A DNA stretch of 64,000 nt from positions 1,984,001-2,048,000 of the forward strand of contig CAKKNE010000003.1 in NCBI GenBank assembly GCA_918797485.1. Direction: 5' to 3'. This document shows, piece after piece, positions 18,026-25,877 of this stretch. Within the stretch, counting starts at the first letter, position 1. Every line of letters starts with the position of its first letter. This stretch comes from Pelagomonas calceolata. Lineage: Eukaryota; Sar; Pelagophyceae; Pelagomonadales; Pelagomonadaceae. The position numbers and the translations under genes are program-made. Under the pieces are notes generated by a model. It was not told the DNA's origin. It saw only the letters and a list, made by a program, of their open reading frames with translations, and searched no databases.

Positions 18026-18333
18026 CGTCTTGGTCTAGGCCCCGGCCCTGGGCATGAAGCACAGCACCTTGGTTCCGTGGGACCGATGCCCCGCGCCCGC
18101 GGTCCGTTGTCGACGCCTGCGGTCCCGGGGCAGCGCGCAAGGACGCGGAGTGCCGGCTCTTTGGACAGCAGTAGCACGGCCCGAGGCCCGAGGCCTGCTG
18201 CGACGGGTCCCGCGAGCCGTCGGGGGACGCCTCTCTGCTGGCTTCCCGCGCCGCGGTGACGCGCGGGTTTCGACCCAAAAACCGGTTGCGAAGCCAGTCC
18301 GTGGAGGCTGCCCCCCGGCGCCCCCAGCCAAGC

Positions 18334-19065
18334 ATGGCCCAGAACAAGGCCTGGCAGGCCTTCGACACGTCGACGGAGGCCGGCCGCATGCTCAAGAAGT
18401 TGTATGGCAGTTCGGCGGGCCACCCTAACATAGCTTATCCCAAGCTGACGACCAAGCCAAGGAAACAAATGCCGAAATTCATCCCCGGCGGCGCGAAGCT
18501 CGACGCAACTGACGCGCGCTCGAATTCTCATAGACGAGAGAAGGCGTCCACCGTCGAGCCCTGGCGCAAGAAGTACGCGCGACCGACGTACAAGCCCATT
18601 GATTTCGTGGCCCGCAAGCGCAACACGGCGGCGATCGACGAGATTCTCGAGGACATGTCCATGCGCAACGCCGCTTATAGACCTCCCCGCGTCAACGGTT
18701 CTTCTACGGACGCCGAGAAAGCTCGTTTGCAAGAAATCGCACAATTTGGGGGCGGCAAGGCCCTGCCCGACGAGATGACGCTCGGCAAGACGACGCTGCC
18801 TTCCGAGAGAAGAGCGCAAGCCTTGGAGGAGGCGCGCGTCGAGCGCGAGTGGCGGAAGCGACGGGGCCTGACGGAGGAGCCCGCGGCCGCGGCCCCGGAG
18901 CCCAAGTCCCTCGAGACCCAGCAAATCGAGCAGATCTCGCGCGAGATCGAGGACCGGGCCGCCTTTTTGGAGGAGGCCAAAGCGATGGGCCTCAAGGGCG
19001 AGCCCATCAAACGCGTCGAGTTCGAGATCTCGACGCGGAAGCACGAGCTCGAGCGGCGCATGTGA
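18334..19065 (+). CDS. UPF0193 (EVG1/C22orf23-like) protein
   Basis: 243 residues from the ATG in AGCATGGCC. The family signature is spread over the length: MLKKLYGSSAGHPN near the start, a YKPIDFVARKRNTAAIDEIL segment, EKARLQEIAQFGGGK, and the C-terminal EIEDRAAFLEEAKAMG helix followed by EISTRKHELERRM. UPF0193 proteins occur in organisms with motile cilia or flagella; pelagophytes such as Pelagomonas swim with a flagellum, so an axonemal role is plausible but inferred. It converges with the methyltransferase at 19081 with 15 bases between stops. Confidence 0.7.
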   Translation: MAQNKAWQAFDTSTEAGRMLKKLYGSSAGHPNIAYPKLTTKPRKQMPKFIPGGAKLDATDARSNSHRREKASTVEPWRKKYARPTYKPIDFVARKRNTAAIDEILEDMSMRNAAYRPPRVNGSSTDAEKARLQEIAQFGGGKALPDEMTLGKTTLPSERRAQALEEARVEREWRKRRGLTEEPAAAAPEPKSLETQQIEQISREIEDRAAFLEEAKAMGLKGEPIKRVEFEISTRKHELERRM

Positions 19066-19080
19066 GTAAGAAACACAAGA

Positions 19081-19995
19081 TTAACAGCGCGCGCCCGCGG
19101 GGAGCTCACTTATGGACGCGCAGTAGTGGGGTCCGCCGTGACGCCGGAGCTCCGCGAGCGGCGCGTCGCCTCGCAACGGCGCCAGGGACACGTGCCAGTA
19201 GGACGCGAAGGGCGACGTGCGGTGGCCGAGGGCCGAGACGTGGCCCTGGGACTTGTCGCGGCCGCGGAAGGCCTTGGGCGTCCAGTAGTTGTAGCGCCTC
19301 CGCGGGCAGACGTAGTACTGCGGCGCGATCAGTCCGTATTCGGGCCGCTGGCAGACGTAGTTCGGCAGGAGCAGGCAGTAGGGCTTGGCGTTCGCCGCGC
19401 AGAACGCGAGCAGGCGCCGGACGTGGTCCGCCGAGTAGGGCGGGTTCGTGACCACAACGTCGTGCGGCGGCAGGCGCTCCGACCGGAGGACCTCATAAAA
19501 GTCCTCGCGCTCGTTGTGTATCTGCTCGAAGCCCAGGGCCCGCAGGTGCCGCGCGACGGCGCCCGAGCAGTAGTAGGGGTCGTAGATGCGGAGGTTCGAT
19601 CGACCGCGGCCGAGCGCGGCCGCGACGACGTCGAGCGTCGCCGCGAGGTCCGCGTAGGCCTCGGGCGGGCTCTCGCAGTGGTCGTCGGCCTCGGCCTCGA
19701 AGGGCAGCAGGGCGGCGTTCCGCGCGCCCGCGTCCCTCACGTCGCGGTTGCGCTTCGTGTCCGCCGCCACGATTTGTTGCCGCGTTTTTTTTCCAAGTCC
19801 CTTCCAGCGCGCTTTGAGTGCCGCGTCGAAGGCCGGGTGGCCCGGGTTCAGGCGGTCGCTGAGCGTGCCGCCGGCGCCGGCTTCGAGCTCTCGGACGAGC
19901 GCGGCCTCGGCCGGGGCGAGCGCAGGTGCCGTTGTTTGTTGCTGCGCTTTTTTGGCAGCTTTTTTGGCTTTGCTCTTTTTCTTGTTTTTGGCCAT
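19081..19995 (-). CDS. Class I SAM-dependent methyltransferase with NPPY motif
   Basis: 304 residues from the ATG of MAKNKKKSKAKK. A lysine-rich head (nuclear or nucleolar localisation likely) precedes a Rossmann methyltransferase: LRIYDPYYCSGAVARHL is the SAM-binding strand and loop, and DVVVTNPPYSADHVRRL carries the NPPY motif typical of enzymes that methylate planar amino nitrogens (adenine N6, glutamine). Downstream YCLLLPNYVCQRPEY and YYVCPRRRYNYWTPK are conserved-looking. The substrate (DNA, RNA or protein) is unresolved. A palindrome copy lies 178 bases upstream. Confidence 0.75.
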   Translation of the reverse strand: MAKNKKKSKAKKAAKKAQQQTTAPALAPAEAALVRELEAGAGGTLSDRLNPGHPAFDAALKARWKGLGKKTRQQIVAADTKRNRDVRDAGARNAALLPFEAEADDHCESPPEAYADLAATLDVVAAALGRGRSNLRIYDPYYCSGAVARHLRALGFEQIHNEREDFYEVLRSERLPPHDVVVTNPPYSADHVRRLLAFCAANAKPYCLLLPNYVCQRPEYGLIAPQYYVCPRRRYNYWTPKAFRGRDKSQGHVSALGHRTSPFASYWHVSLAPLRGDAPLAELRRHGGPHYCASISELPAGARC

Positions 19996-20426
19996 CCTGG
20001 CACGTATGCTCACTCTGCAAAGTGTGCTGCCTCACCCAGTGAGCAGTGCGCGGCAGTGGCTGACTGAACGTGACTTTTTTGATACGTTGCCTTAGTTATC
20101 GATCAGATCGTGTCCAGAAACGGGTTCCCTATCCTAAAACAAACACGTATGCGCGTAGTGCAAGCCACCCGCGCTAGCGGCGTGTAAGACACTAGCAAGC
20201 TGCAGCCTGTAGCAGCGCATCGCATGCCTCAGCCCAGTTTGGAACTTGCGGCAGGCTCATTTCGACATATAAGCGACTCGCGACAGTGATTTGAACGCGC
20301 TGCTAGCGCGACGGCATCTGTGCGATCTCAGCAGCCAAAAACGCTGCACTGCAGCGAGGGCGACGCGACGCTGTCGTCGCAGACGTCGCAGGGGTGGTAA
20401 CAGACGAGGCAGACACCGAGCAAAAA
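19996..20426. other. Divergent promoter region
   Basis: 431 bases between the methyltransferase and BUD22-like ATGs. It holds palindrome copy 6; nothing else is recognised. Confidence 0.6.
20173..20196 (+). promoter_or_regulatory. Hyphenated palindrome copy 6
   Basis: Arms GCTAGCGGC and GACACTAGC around GTGTAA, followed by AAG; the best-conserved type. It lies in a divergent spacer. Confidence 0.85.
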
Positions 20427-21320
20427 ATGGCCAAAAAACGCAAGCGCGAAGTCAGCGACGAGGAGAAGCTCGTCCACGAGTCGACGAAGACGCTGCGCCG
20501 CGCGGCGAAGAAGGCCAAGGCCTTCGAGGTGCAAAAGGCCGTCCGGCGCTTGAAGGACGCGCGGGGCGCCGGCCGCGACGACGCCGGCGCGGCGCGGCAG
20601 GTCGACGACTGCAAGGCCGTGGACCTGGACGCGGTCGTTGCGCTGTGTCTGAGGCGGTGCGGCGTCGCGAATGTTGGCAGCGCGCACGAGGGCGTCGTCG
20701 CGGCCGTCGAGGGCCACGCGGCGACGAAGCGCGTCGTGCTGCACGCGGCCGTCGTACAAGCGTCGCGCGACGTCGACGCGGCCGCCACGAAGCACCGGCG
20801 CGCGGCGCTCCTGAAGGCCGACCCGGTCCTGCGGCGCGAGGCCCGCGCCGAGGCCAAGGCGCGGGCGAAGCGCGAGAAGAAGGCGACGAATAAGCCGCGG
20901 CACGACGCCGTCGCGGCGATTTTTGTTGATGCGCTCGACGGCTCCGCGCCGGCCGAGGAGCTGGCCGAGGCGGAGGAGGAGGACGACGACCCGGAGGCCC
21001 TCGGCATCATCAAGCCGAAGAACCGCGTCGGCTCGCGGCGGCGGCGCGAGCTGCGGGAAGCCGCCGCGCAGGGCGACGCGAAGGCGGCGAACGCGATGCT
21101 CCGCGGCGGCCTCAAGCCCGTCCGGCGCGGCGAGGGCGTCACGAACGGGCCGCGCGCGCGGCCAAAGCCGCCGCCGGTCGCGAAGCGGCGGCCCGACCCG
21201 CAGCCGCGGCGCGAGGCCGCCGACGCGGCGGCGCACCACGGCTCCTGGGCCGCCGCGCGCGCGCGCAAGGAGGCCGAGGCCGCGACGAAGTTTTCGGGGA
21301 CGAAGACGACGTTCGACTAA
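20427..21320 (+). CDS. BUD22/SRFBP1-like ribosome biogenesis protein
   Basis: 297 residues, very basic. The N-terminal helical region (KLVHESTKTLRRAAKKAKAF, EVQKAVRRLK) and the C-terminal HHGSWAAARARKE...KFSGTKTTFD motif are hallmarks of BUD22 (yeast, 18S rRNA maturation) and animal SRFBP1. The middle holds KHRRAALLKADPVLRREARA and an acidic patch. A nucleolar location is expected. The start at 20427 follows a run of As and begins with a basic MAKKRKRE. It converges with the F-box gene at 21380. Confidence 0.82.
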   Translation: MAKKRKREVSDEEKLVHESTKTLRRAAKKAKAFEVQKAVRRLKDARGAGRDDAGAARQVDDCKAVDLDAVVALCLRRCGVANVGSAHEGVVAAVEGHAATKRVVLHAAVVQASRDVDAAATKHRRAALLKADPVLRREARAEAKARAKREKKATNKPRHDAVAAIFVDALDGSAPAEELAEAEEEDDDPEALGIIKPKNRVGSRRRRELREAAAQGDAKAANAMLRGGLKPVRRGEGVTNGPRARPKPPPVAKRRPDPQPRREAADAAAHHGSWAAARARKEAEAATKFSGTKTTFD

Positions 21321-21379
21321 TAACTACTTGTGTTTTACTAGTAGTACACGTCACGGTTCAAGAACAACAGGGATACACG

Positions 21380-22807
21380 TTACGCCACCCAGGCCACGGC
21401 GTAACCAAACACGAGCCGCGCGGAGCCGTACGCGACGCGCGCCGGCACGGACGCCAGCAGGAGGAGGTCGTCCCGCAGCGACACCGCCACGGCGCTTCCC
21501 ACGCGGCACGCCCCGTCGAAGATCGCGCTCTCGCGGCGCCACAATATGATGAGCGCCGCCGACGCCAACACCGACGCGGCGACCGCCAGCACGAGCAGCG
21601 GCGCGCGGTGCAACCGGAACACGTCGCCGAGCAGCGACCGGAAGCGGCTCCGCCGGCCCCGCTTCTTCTCCGTCCCCAGGACCTCGTGGAGGATCGCCGG
21701 CAGCGCGTCGTCGTCGTCATCTAAACCGCGGTGCGGGTTCTGGGGCAGCGCGTCGTCGGGCCCCGCGTGGAACGCCGCCGCGATGTGCAAGGACGTCGCG
21801 TGGAGCGTCACGTCGTCTCCCACAGTAATGTCCGGCGCCGTGAGGAGGCCGAGCGACTCGCGCCGCTCCGCCGCGACGGCGCGGAGCCAGGCGAACCTAG
21901 CTTCCGACGACTCCTCGAGCCGGAGCAACGCGACGCGGCACCGCGCCGCATCTAATGAAGCAAGGCCGAGGTGGTCGCTGCAGAACGCGCCCAAGGCGTA
22001 CCAGAGGAAGCGCCACCACGCTACTAATGCTGCACAATGCGCCACGCACAAAACGACGGCCGCGAAGAAGGCGTGGCGCCGCACCTCGAGGGCCTCCGGC
22101 GCCAAGATGGCGTGCATGAAGGGCATGGTCGACGCGTCCACTCGTAATGGATCGACGACGACGAACAAGGAAGCGGCGACGCGCCAGACGACGCGGCTCG
22201 GCCAGAGCAGCACGCGCGCCGCCTCGCCGGCGCCCAGCGTCGCGCGCAGCGCGAGTAATGCAATCAACGCCACAATTCTCAATCGCCGCGTCGCGCGCTG
22301 CAGCTCGCGCTCGGCCTGGCGCCGCTCCTCGGCCCAGCGCCTCGCTGCCGCGTCCGCCTCGCGCCGCCGCCGCCGCGCGCGCCGCCGGAGCTGGCACGCC
22401 GGCGTGAAGGCCATCGCGAGGAAACGGCCCCGCGCGCAGCAGTGGCGCCGGCCGCCCTCCTTCCGCACGGCGGCGGCGCAGGCCGCGTCGGCGCCGCCGC
22501 GCCGCTCAAAAGCCCTCACTGCCTCATCCCCCCGGGCGCGCCACGCCTTGTCGGCCCAGGCCGACCCGCAGGCGACGTCGTGCCACGCGCGGCAGGCGGT
22601 CATCGCGCGCGCCAGCGCGTCGTCGTCGAGGAACTCGAGGACTGATTGTATCGTGTTCTCGGGTAATTGGGCCGCGGTCGACAGGCGCGTCGCGCTCGGC
22701 CGGCGCCCGAAGATCAGCGTCGAGGCCGCCGCGCGCAGCGTGTTCGGCGTGAGCGGCTGCTCGTCGACGGGCGGCCGCGGCACGTAGTGCGTGTGCGTCG
22801 TCGGCAT
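21380..22807 (-). CDS. F-box protein with multiple transmembrane segments
   Basis: 475 residues. An F-box-like motif lies near residues 45-90 (LPENTIQSVLEFLDDDALAR, ACRAWHDVACGSAWADKAW). It is followed by a basic helical region and then hydrophobic segments at about 172-192, 213-225, 245-275 and 405-430, the first three flanking TMPFMHAILAP. F-box proteins normally recruit substrates to SCF ubiquitin ligases; membrane-embedded F-box proteins are rare. The rest matches no family I know. It diverges from the plastid-type gene at 23073. Confidence 0.68.
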   Translation of the reverse strand: MPTTHTHYVPRPPVDEQPLTPNTLRAAASTLIFGRRPSATRLSTAAQLPENTIQSVLEFLDDDALARAMTACRAWHDVACGSAWADKAWRARGDEAVRAFERRGGADAACAAAVRKEGGRRHCCARGRFLAMAFTPACQLRRRARRRRREADAAARRWAEERRQAERELQRATRRLRIVALIALLALRATLGAGEAARVLLWPSRVVWRVAASLFVVVDPLRVDASTMPFMHAILAPEALEVRRHAFFAAVVLCVAHCAALVAWWRFLWYALGAFCSDHLGLASLDAARCRVALLRLEESSEARFAWLRAVAAERRESLGLLTAPDITVGDDVTLHATSLHIAAAFHAGPDDALPQNPHRGLDDDDDALPAILHEVLGTEKKRGRRSRFRSLLGDVFRLHRAPLLVLAVAASVLASAALIILWRRESAIFDGACRVGSAVAVSLRDDLLLLASVPARVAYGSARLVFGYAVAWVA

Positions 22808-22905
22808 TCTTCAGTGCGCACGGTGCTTGCTGCGTTTACTGTCTCTTGCGAGTGCGCTCATTATGCCGCGACTGCTAAGTACGGTGCACCGGTGCAACCC
22901 AAAAA

Positions 22906-22928
22906 CACTAGCGGTGTAAGACACTAGC
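22906..22928 (+). promoter_or_regulatory. Hyphenated palindrome copy 7
   Basis: Arms CACTAGCGG and GACACTAGC around TGTAA, followed by AAT. It is 99 bases from the minus ATG (22807) and 145 from the plus ATG (23073). Confidence 0.8.
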
Positions 22929-23072
22929 AATATCTTTCGCTTTGCTTACGCGTGCCTTAAACTCCACTAACCGTAGCGTTTAGCGCTATCGGTGCTGCGG
23001 ATACAGAGCTTTTACAGCCCACGATCCACAGCCATCATCTCACTGCGATCACTCACAAGACAGCAGGCTAAA

Positions 23073-23546
23073 ATGATCGCAAAGCTGCTCGTGTTGGCAG
23101 CCGCCGTCTCAGCCTTCGTGCAGCCGTCGATGCCGCGCACGAAGCTGACCCAGCGATTCTTCTTCGACCAATTCATCCCTAATCCCGAAGCCGACGCGGA
23201 GCTCGACGGCTACGTGGGCTCGGCCAAGGCCGTCCTTTTGACGGACGGCGGCGCCGGCGGCGAGGCCGTCAAGACCGCGCTCGCCGGCGCGAAGCTCTCC
23301 ACGTACACGGAGGTCAACCTCGGCGCGAAGCCCAACAAAGGGAAGCTGCTCGGGTCGCTCAAGCGCCGCGTCGGCGTCGACGCGCCGGTATTGATCGTCG
23401 CGGGCCAGGTCTTCGACAAGAAGCGCATCGAGTACCTCTGCAAGCAGGACATGATGCTGCCAGTGTTCCGCGCCGCGGGCACGAGCGGCGAGGTGCGCCT
23501 GCCCTTCCAGGATTTGAGATTTTACTTGTCGAAGACGATCCGATGA
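23073..23546 (+). CDS. Small plastid-targeted protein, possibly thioredoxin-fold
   Basis: 157 residues. The signal peptide ends at VSA|FVQPS, which fits the 'ASAFAP' cleavage motif of proteins imported into red-derived secondary plastids. The mature part has an alternating strand/helix pattern (AKAVLLTDGG, KLSTYTEVNLG, APVLIVAGQVFDKKRIEYLC) that resembles a glutaredoxin/thioredoxin-like fold, but no CxxC is present. Function unknown. It converges with the carrier gene. Confidence 0.65.
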   Translation: MIAKLLVLAAAVSAFVQPSMPRTKLTQRFFFDQFIPNPEADAELDGYVGSAKAVLLTDGGAGGEAVKTALAGAKLSTYTEVNLGAKPNKGKLLGSLKRRVGVDAPVLIVAGQVFDKKRIEYLCKQDMMLPVFRAAGTSGEVRLPFQDLRFYLSKTIR

Positions 23547-23586
23547 ATCCCCGACCGACCCCCTTCAATAAGTTAAGTTGCCAAAA

Positions 23587-24516
23587 TTACCGGGGCAGGA
23601 GCGGCTCGACGTCCTCGCCGTCGTCGCGCTTCGGCGGGTTCGCCTTCTTGTAGCGCTCCATGAGGCCCTTCCAGGCCACGGAGAAGACGATGGACGAGAT
23701 CCCGTTGCAGAGCAGCTTCGCCGGCAGGCCCGACCAGAGCAGGCCCCCGAGGCCCCGCGCCGCGAGGACCTCGGAGACGGCCGCGGCGTAGCCGATCGGC
23801 ACCTTCGACGTCTGGACGTAGACCTTGACGACGCGGATGCTGTTCGACACCGTGTCCGACACGGCGGAGCAGACGAAGCCGATGAGCGCGCGCCGCGCGA
23901 GCTTGAGCCGGGGGCCGAAGTCCGGCACGGCGCCCTCGAGGACGTTGTTCGTCGCGAACCAGGGGTAGTGGCCCACGAGCGTCGCGAAGGACGCGCCGAG
24001 CGCGCCGCCGTACAAGGAAAAGAGGCCGCCCGCGGCGATCTTCGCGCGCAGCGCGGCGCCCCCGCTGACCTGGAGCGTCGTCTTGACCGTGTCGAAGGGG
24101 AAGATGAAGATGCGCCAGAGCGCGGCGCAGCACGACGCGACGATCGTCTTCGCCGCGACGGGCAGCGCCGACGCCTCGAGGAGCGCGAGCGCGCCCTCGT
24201 TCGCGGCCGTGTCGCCGAACCGCGCGAGCGGCGCGGAGAGCAGCGCGATCCAGAGGCCCTGGTAGAAGCGCGGCACGCCGCCCTCGCGGTAGAGGTGGCG
24301 CATCGTCGCGAAGAAGCCGGAGCCCGTGGCCAGCTGGATGTTGATCGTCGTGCGGAGCCACATGAGCAGCAGCACCTGGAGGACCATGGCCGCGGCGCCC
24401 GGCGCGCCGCCGCCGAGCGCGGCGCGGCACGCCTTCCGGAGGAGCGACGGGCCGGGCCGCCGCCGCGCGGGCGGGCCCTGGACCTCCAGGGCGTGCGGCG
24501 GCTTGCGCTGGGCCAT
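23587..24516 (-). CDS. Mitochondrial-carrier-family transporter, divergent
   Basis: 309 residues. Three tandem carrier-type modules are visible: one around RTTINIQLATGSGFFATMRHLYREGGVPRFYQG, one around FPFDTVKTTLQVSG...GLFSLYGGALG, and one around NSIRVVKVYVQTSK...RGLGGLLWSGLPAKL. PFDTVKT matches the Px[DE]xxK signature; the first and third modules are degenerate at that site. The GG..FY-G and GL..LW-G pieces are typical. The substrate is not predictable. Carriers sit in the mitochondrial inner membrane, more rarely in peroxisome or plastid membranes. Confidence 0.82.
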   Translation of the reverse strand: MAQRKPPHALEVQGPPARRRPGPSLLRKACRAALGGGAPGAAAMVLQVLLLMWLRTTINIQLATGSGFFATMRHLYREGGVPRFYQGLWIALLSAPLARFGDTAANEGALALLEASALPVAAKTIVASCCAALWRIFIFPFDTVKTTLQVSGGAALRAKIAAGGLFSLYGGALGASFATLVGHYPWFATNNVLEGAVPDFGPRLKLARRALIGFVCSAVSDTVSNSIRVVKVYVQTSKVPIGYAAAVSEVLAARGLGGLLWSGLPAKLLCNGISSIVFSVAWKGLMERYKKANPPKRDDGEDVEPLLPR

Positions 24517-24873
24517 GACGTTGCGCGTGCGGAGGCGTCCGAGCGCGATGGTTGTGTTTTTCTTTTTGGGGTCTCCTGCTCGATCTGTCGGCTGCGGCTC
24601 TATCTATCTTTTGGCTGCGGCAGGTCGGCAGCTACCGAGGGCACAGCCAAATCTCGATATTTGTGGTTGAATTGCAGCGCTTCAAATGTGCGCTGGGAGC
24701 GTCCTTTTGCTAAGCCAACGCGTGAATCCAGGTTGCTGAAACGGGGCGCCTCGAGCACGTTTTTTTGGGCTCACTTTTGGATGCCTAGTGTCTTACAGAC
24801 GCTAGCGGGAAACGGGGGGCCCACACATTTCAGCGCCCGCGACGACGCGACGAACCGAAGGCGAGTGGGCGAA
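24517..24873. other. Spacer with palindrome copy, no gene
   Basis: 357 bases between two minus-strand genes. It contains palindrome copy 8 only. Confidence 0.55.
24784..24806 (-). promoter_or_regulatory. Hyphenated palindrome copy 8
   Basis: Reverse orientation, arms CTAGTGTC and GACGCTAGC around TTACA. It is about 268 bases upstream of the minus-strand ATG at 24516. Confidence 0.8.
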
Positions 24874-25647
24874 CTATTCCTTTACGCCCTCTGTTTTCTT
24901 CTCGCCGTCGCCGCCCTCGCCGCCGCGCCGGAACGACACGACGGCGAGGATCATCTTCCGGAAGGCCGGGTCGACCTTCACGGCCGCGACGCCCGCCAGC
25001 GTCTCCTCCAGGAAGGCGACGTCGTAGTTCGGCGGCAGCTTGAGGAGCACGTGCCTCGCGCGGAAGCCCGGGCCCGCGACGCGCCGGCAGAGCTCGCCCA
25101 CGTCGACGCCGCCGAGGTGCAGGCGCACGGACCCCGCGGGCTTGCGCGCCACGTCGGGCCCGCCCCACGGCGGATCGAGAAACAACAGGTCCGCGCGGCG
25201 GACCGCGCTCCGGCAGGCCCAGCCGTCGCCGTCGTCCGTGGCCTCCTCCGCCGTCGCCCGCGCGACGTCGCCGCGCAGGATCTCCGCGGGCACGCCCGCC
25301 GTGGCCACGTTGTGCCTCAGGAACTCGCACCGCGTCGCGTCATACTCTATCCCCGTGACGCGGCCGCCCTTGCGCAGGGCCCGCGCGAAGCTGATGACGT
25401 TGCCGCCGACGCAGGCGCAGCCGTCGCAGACCTCGCGGTGCGGGCCGCCGGGCAGCGCCAGAGCGGTTTTGGTGATCCGGTCCGCGGTTCGCGCGTCGGT
25501 GACGCTGTAGATCGCGACATCATCTAAAAGCATGTTCTTGCGCGCGTCGTCCGAGCACTTGCCGCCGAAGAGCTGGAAGCGCTTGCCCGCCGAGACGTCG
25601 GCGGCCTTGTGCTTGGCGGCGGCGCTCACGGGTGGCTGCTCGGCCAT
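24874..25647 (-). CDS. TGS1-like RNA cap guanosine methyltransferase
   Basis: 257 residues. The Rossmann core shows VCDGCACVGGNVISFARAL (SAM motif I, like DxFCGxGGNTIQFA of TGS1), VTGIEYDATRCEFLRHN, and LLFLDPPWGGPDV, the catalytic D/S-PPWGGP loop in which Trp stacks on m7G. TGS1 converts m7G caps of snRNA and snoRNA to trimethylguanosine. Only the catalytic domain is present. About 15 residues before motif I, DVAIYSVTDARTADRI fits the family's 'FSVTPE' region. Cytosol/nucleus expected. Confidence 0.82.
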   Translation of the reverse strand: MAEQPPVSAAAKHKAADVSAGKRFQLFGGKCSDDARKNMLLDDVAIYSVTDARTADRITKTALALPGGPHREVCDGCACVGGNVISFARALRKGGRVTGIEYDATRCEFLRHNVATAGVPAEILRGDVARATAEEATDDGDGWACRSAVRRADLLFLDPPWGGPDVARKPAGSVRLHLGGVDVGELCRRVAGPGFRARHVLLKLPPNYDVAFLEETLAGVAAVKVDPAFRKMILAVVSFRRGGEGGDGEKKTEGVKE

Positions 25648-25828
25648 CTTTTTTGTTGCGCAGCGCTGCGAGGGCTTGGGCGTTATTGTAGGCTCGCGCC
25701 AGTCCTTCTATCGATCGCTGTATAGGCAATGCTACAATCGAAGCTACAATCGATGGGCTGAAAAACCCGTTTTTTCTCACAGAGACGGCTGGTTGAATGA
25801 GAATGCCGTACGAAATACACAAAGTTAT

Positions 25829-25869
25829 ATTGATTTCCCCCTCGTCGTCGACGCCATCGACGCGGCTCT
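25829..25869. mobile_element. Introner relic in 3' flank of the kinase gene
   Basis: TTGATTTCCCCC, like the 3' terminal repeat, is followed by CGACGCCATCGACGCGGC, the core. It is intergenic, just beyond the stop at 25878 (minus). Confidence 0.6.
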
Positions 25870-25877
25870 GAAGATGG

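Noticed and set aside
23578-25527. A plus-strand frame of about 650 codons antisense to the carrier and TGS1 genes
   Set aside because: Composition is an Arg/Ala/Glu mirror of the two real genes and crosses both of them; no domain.
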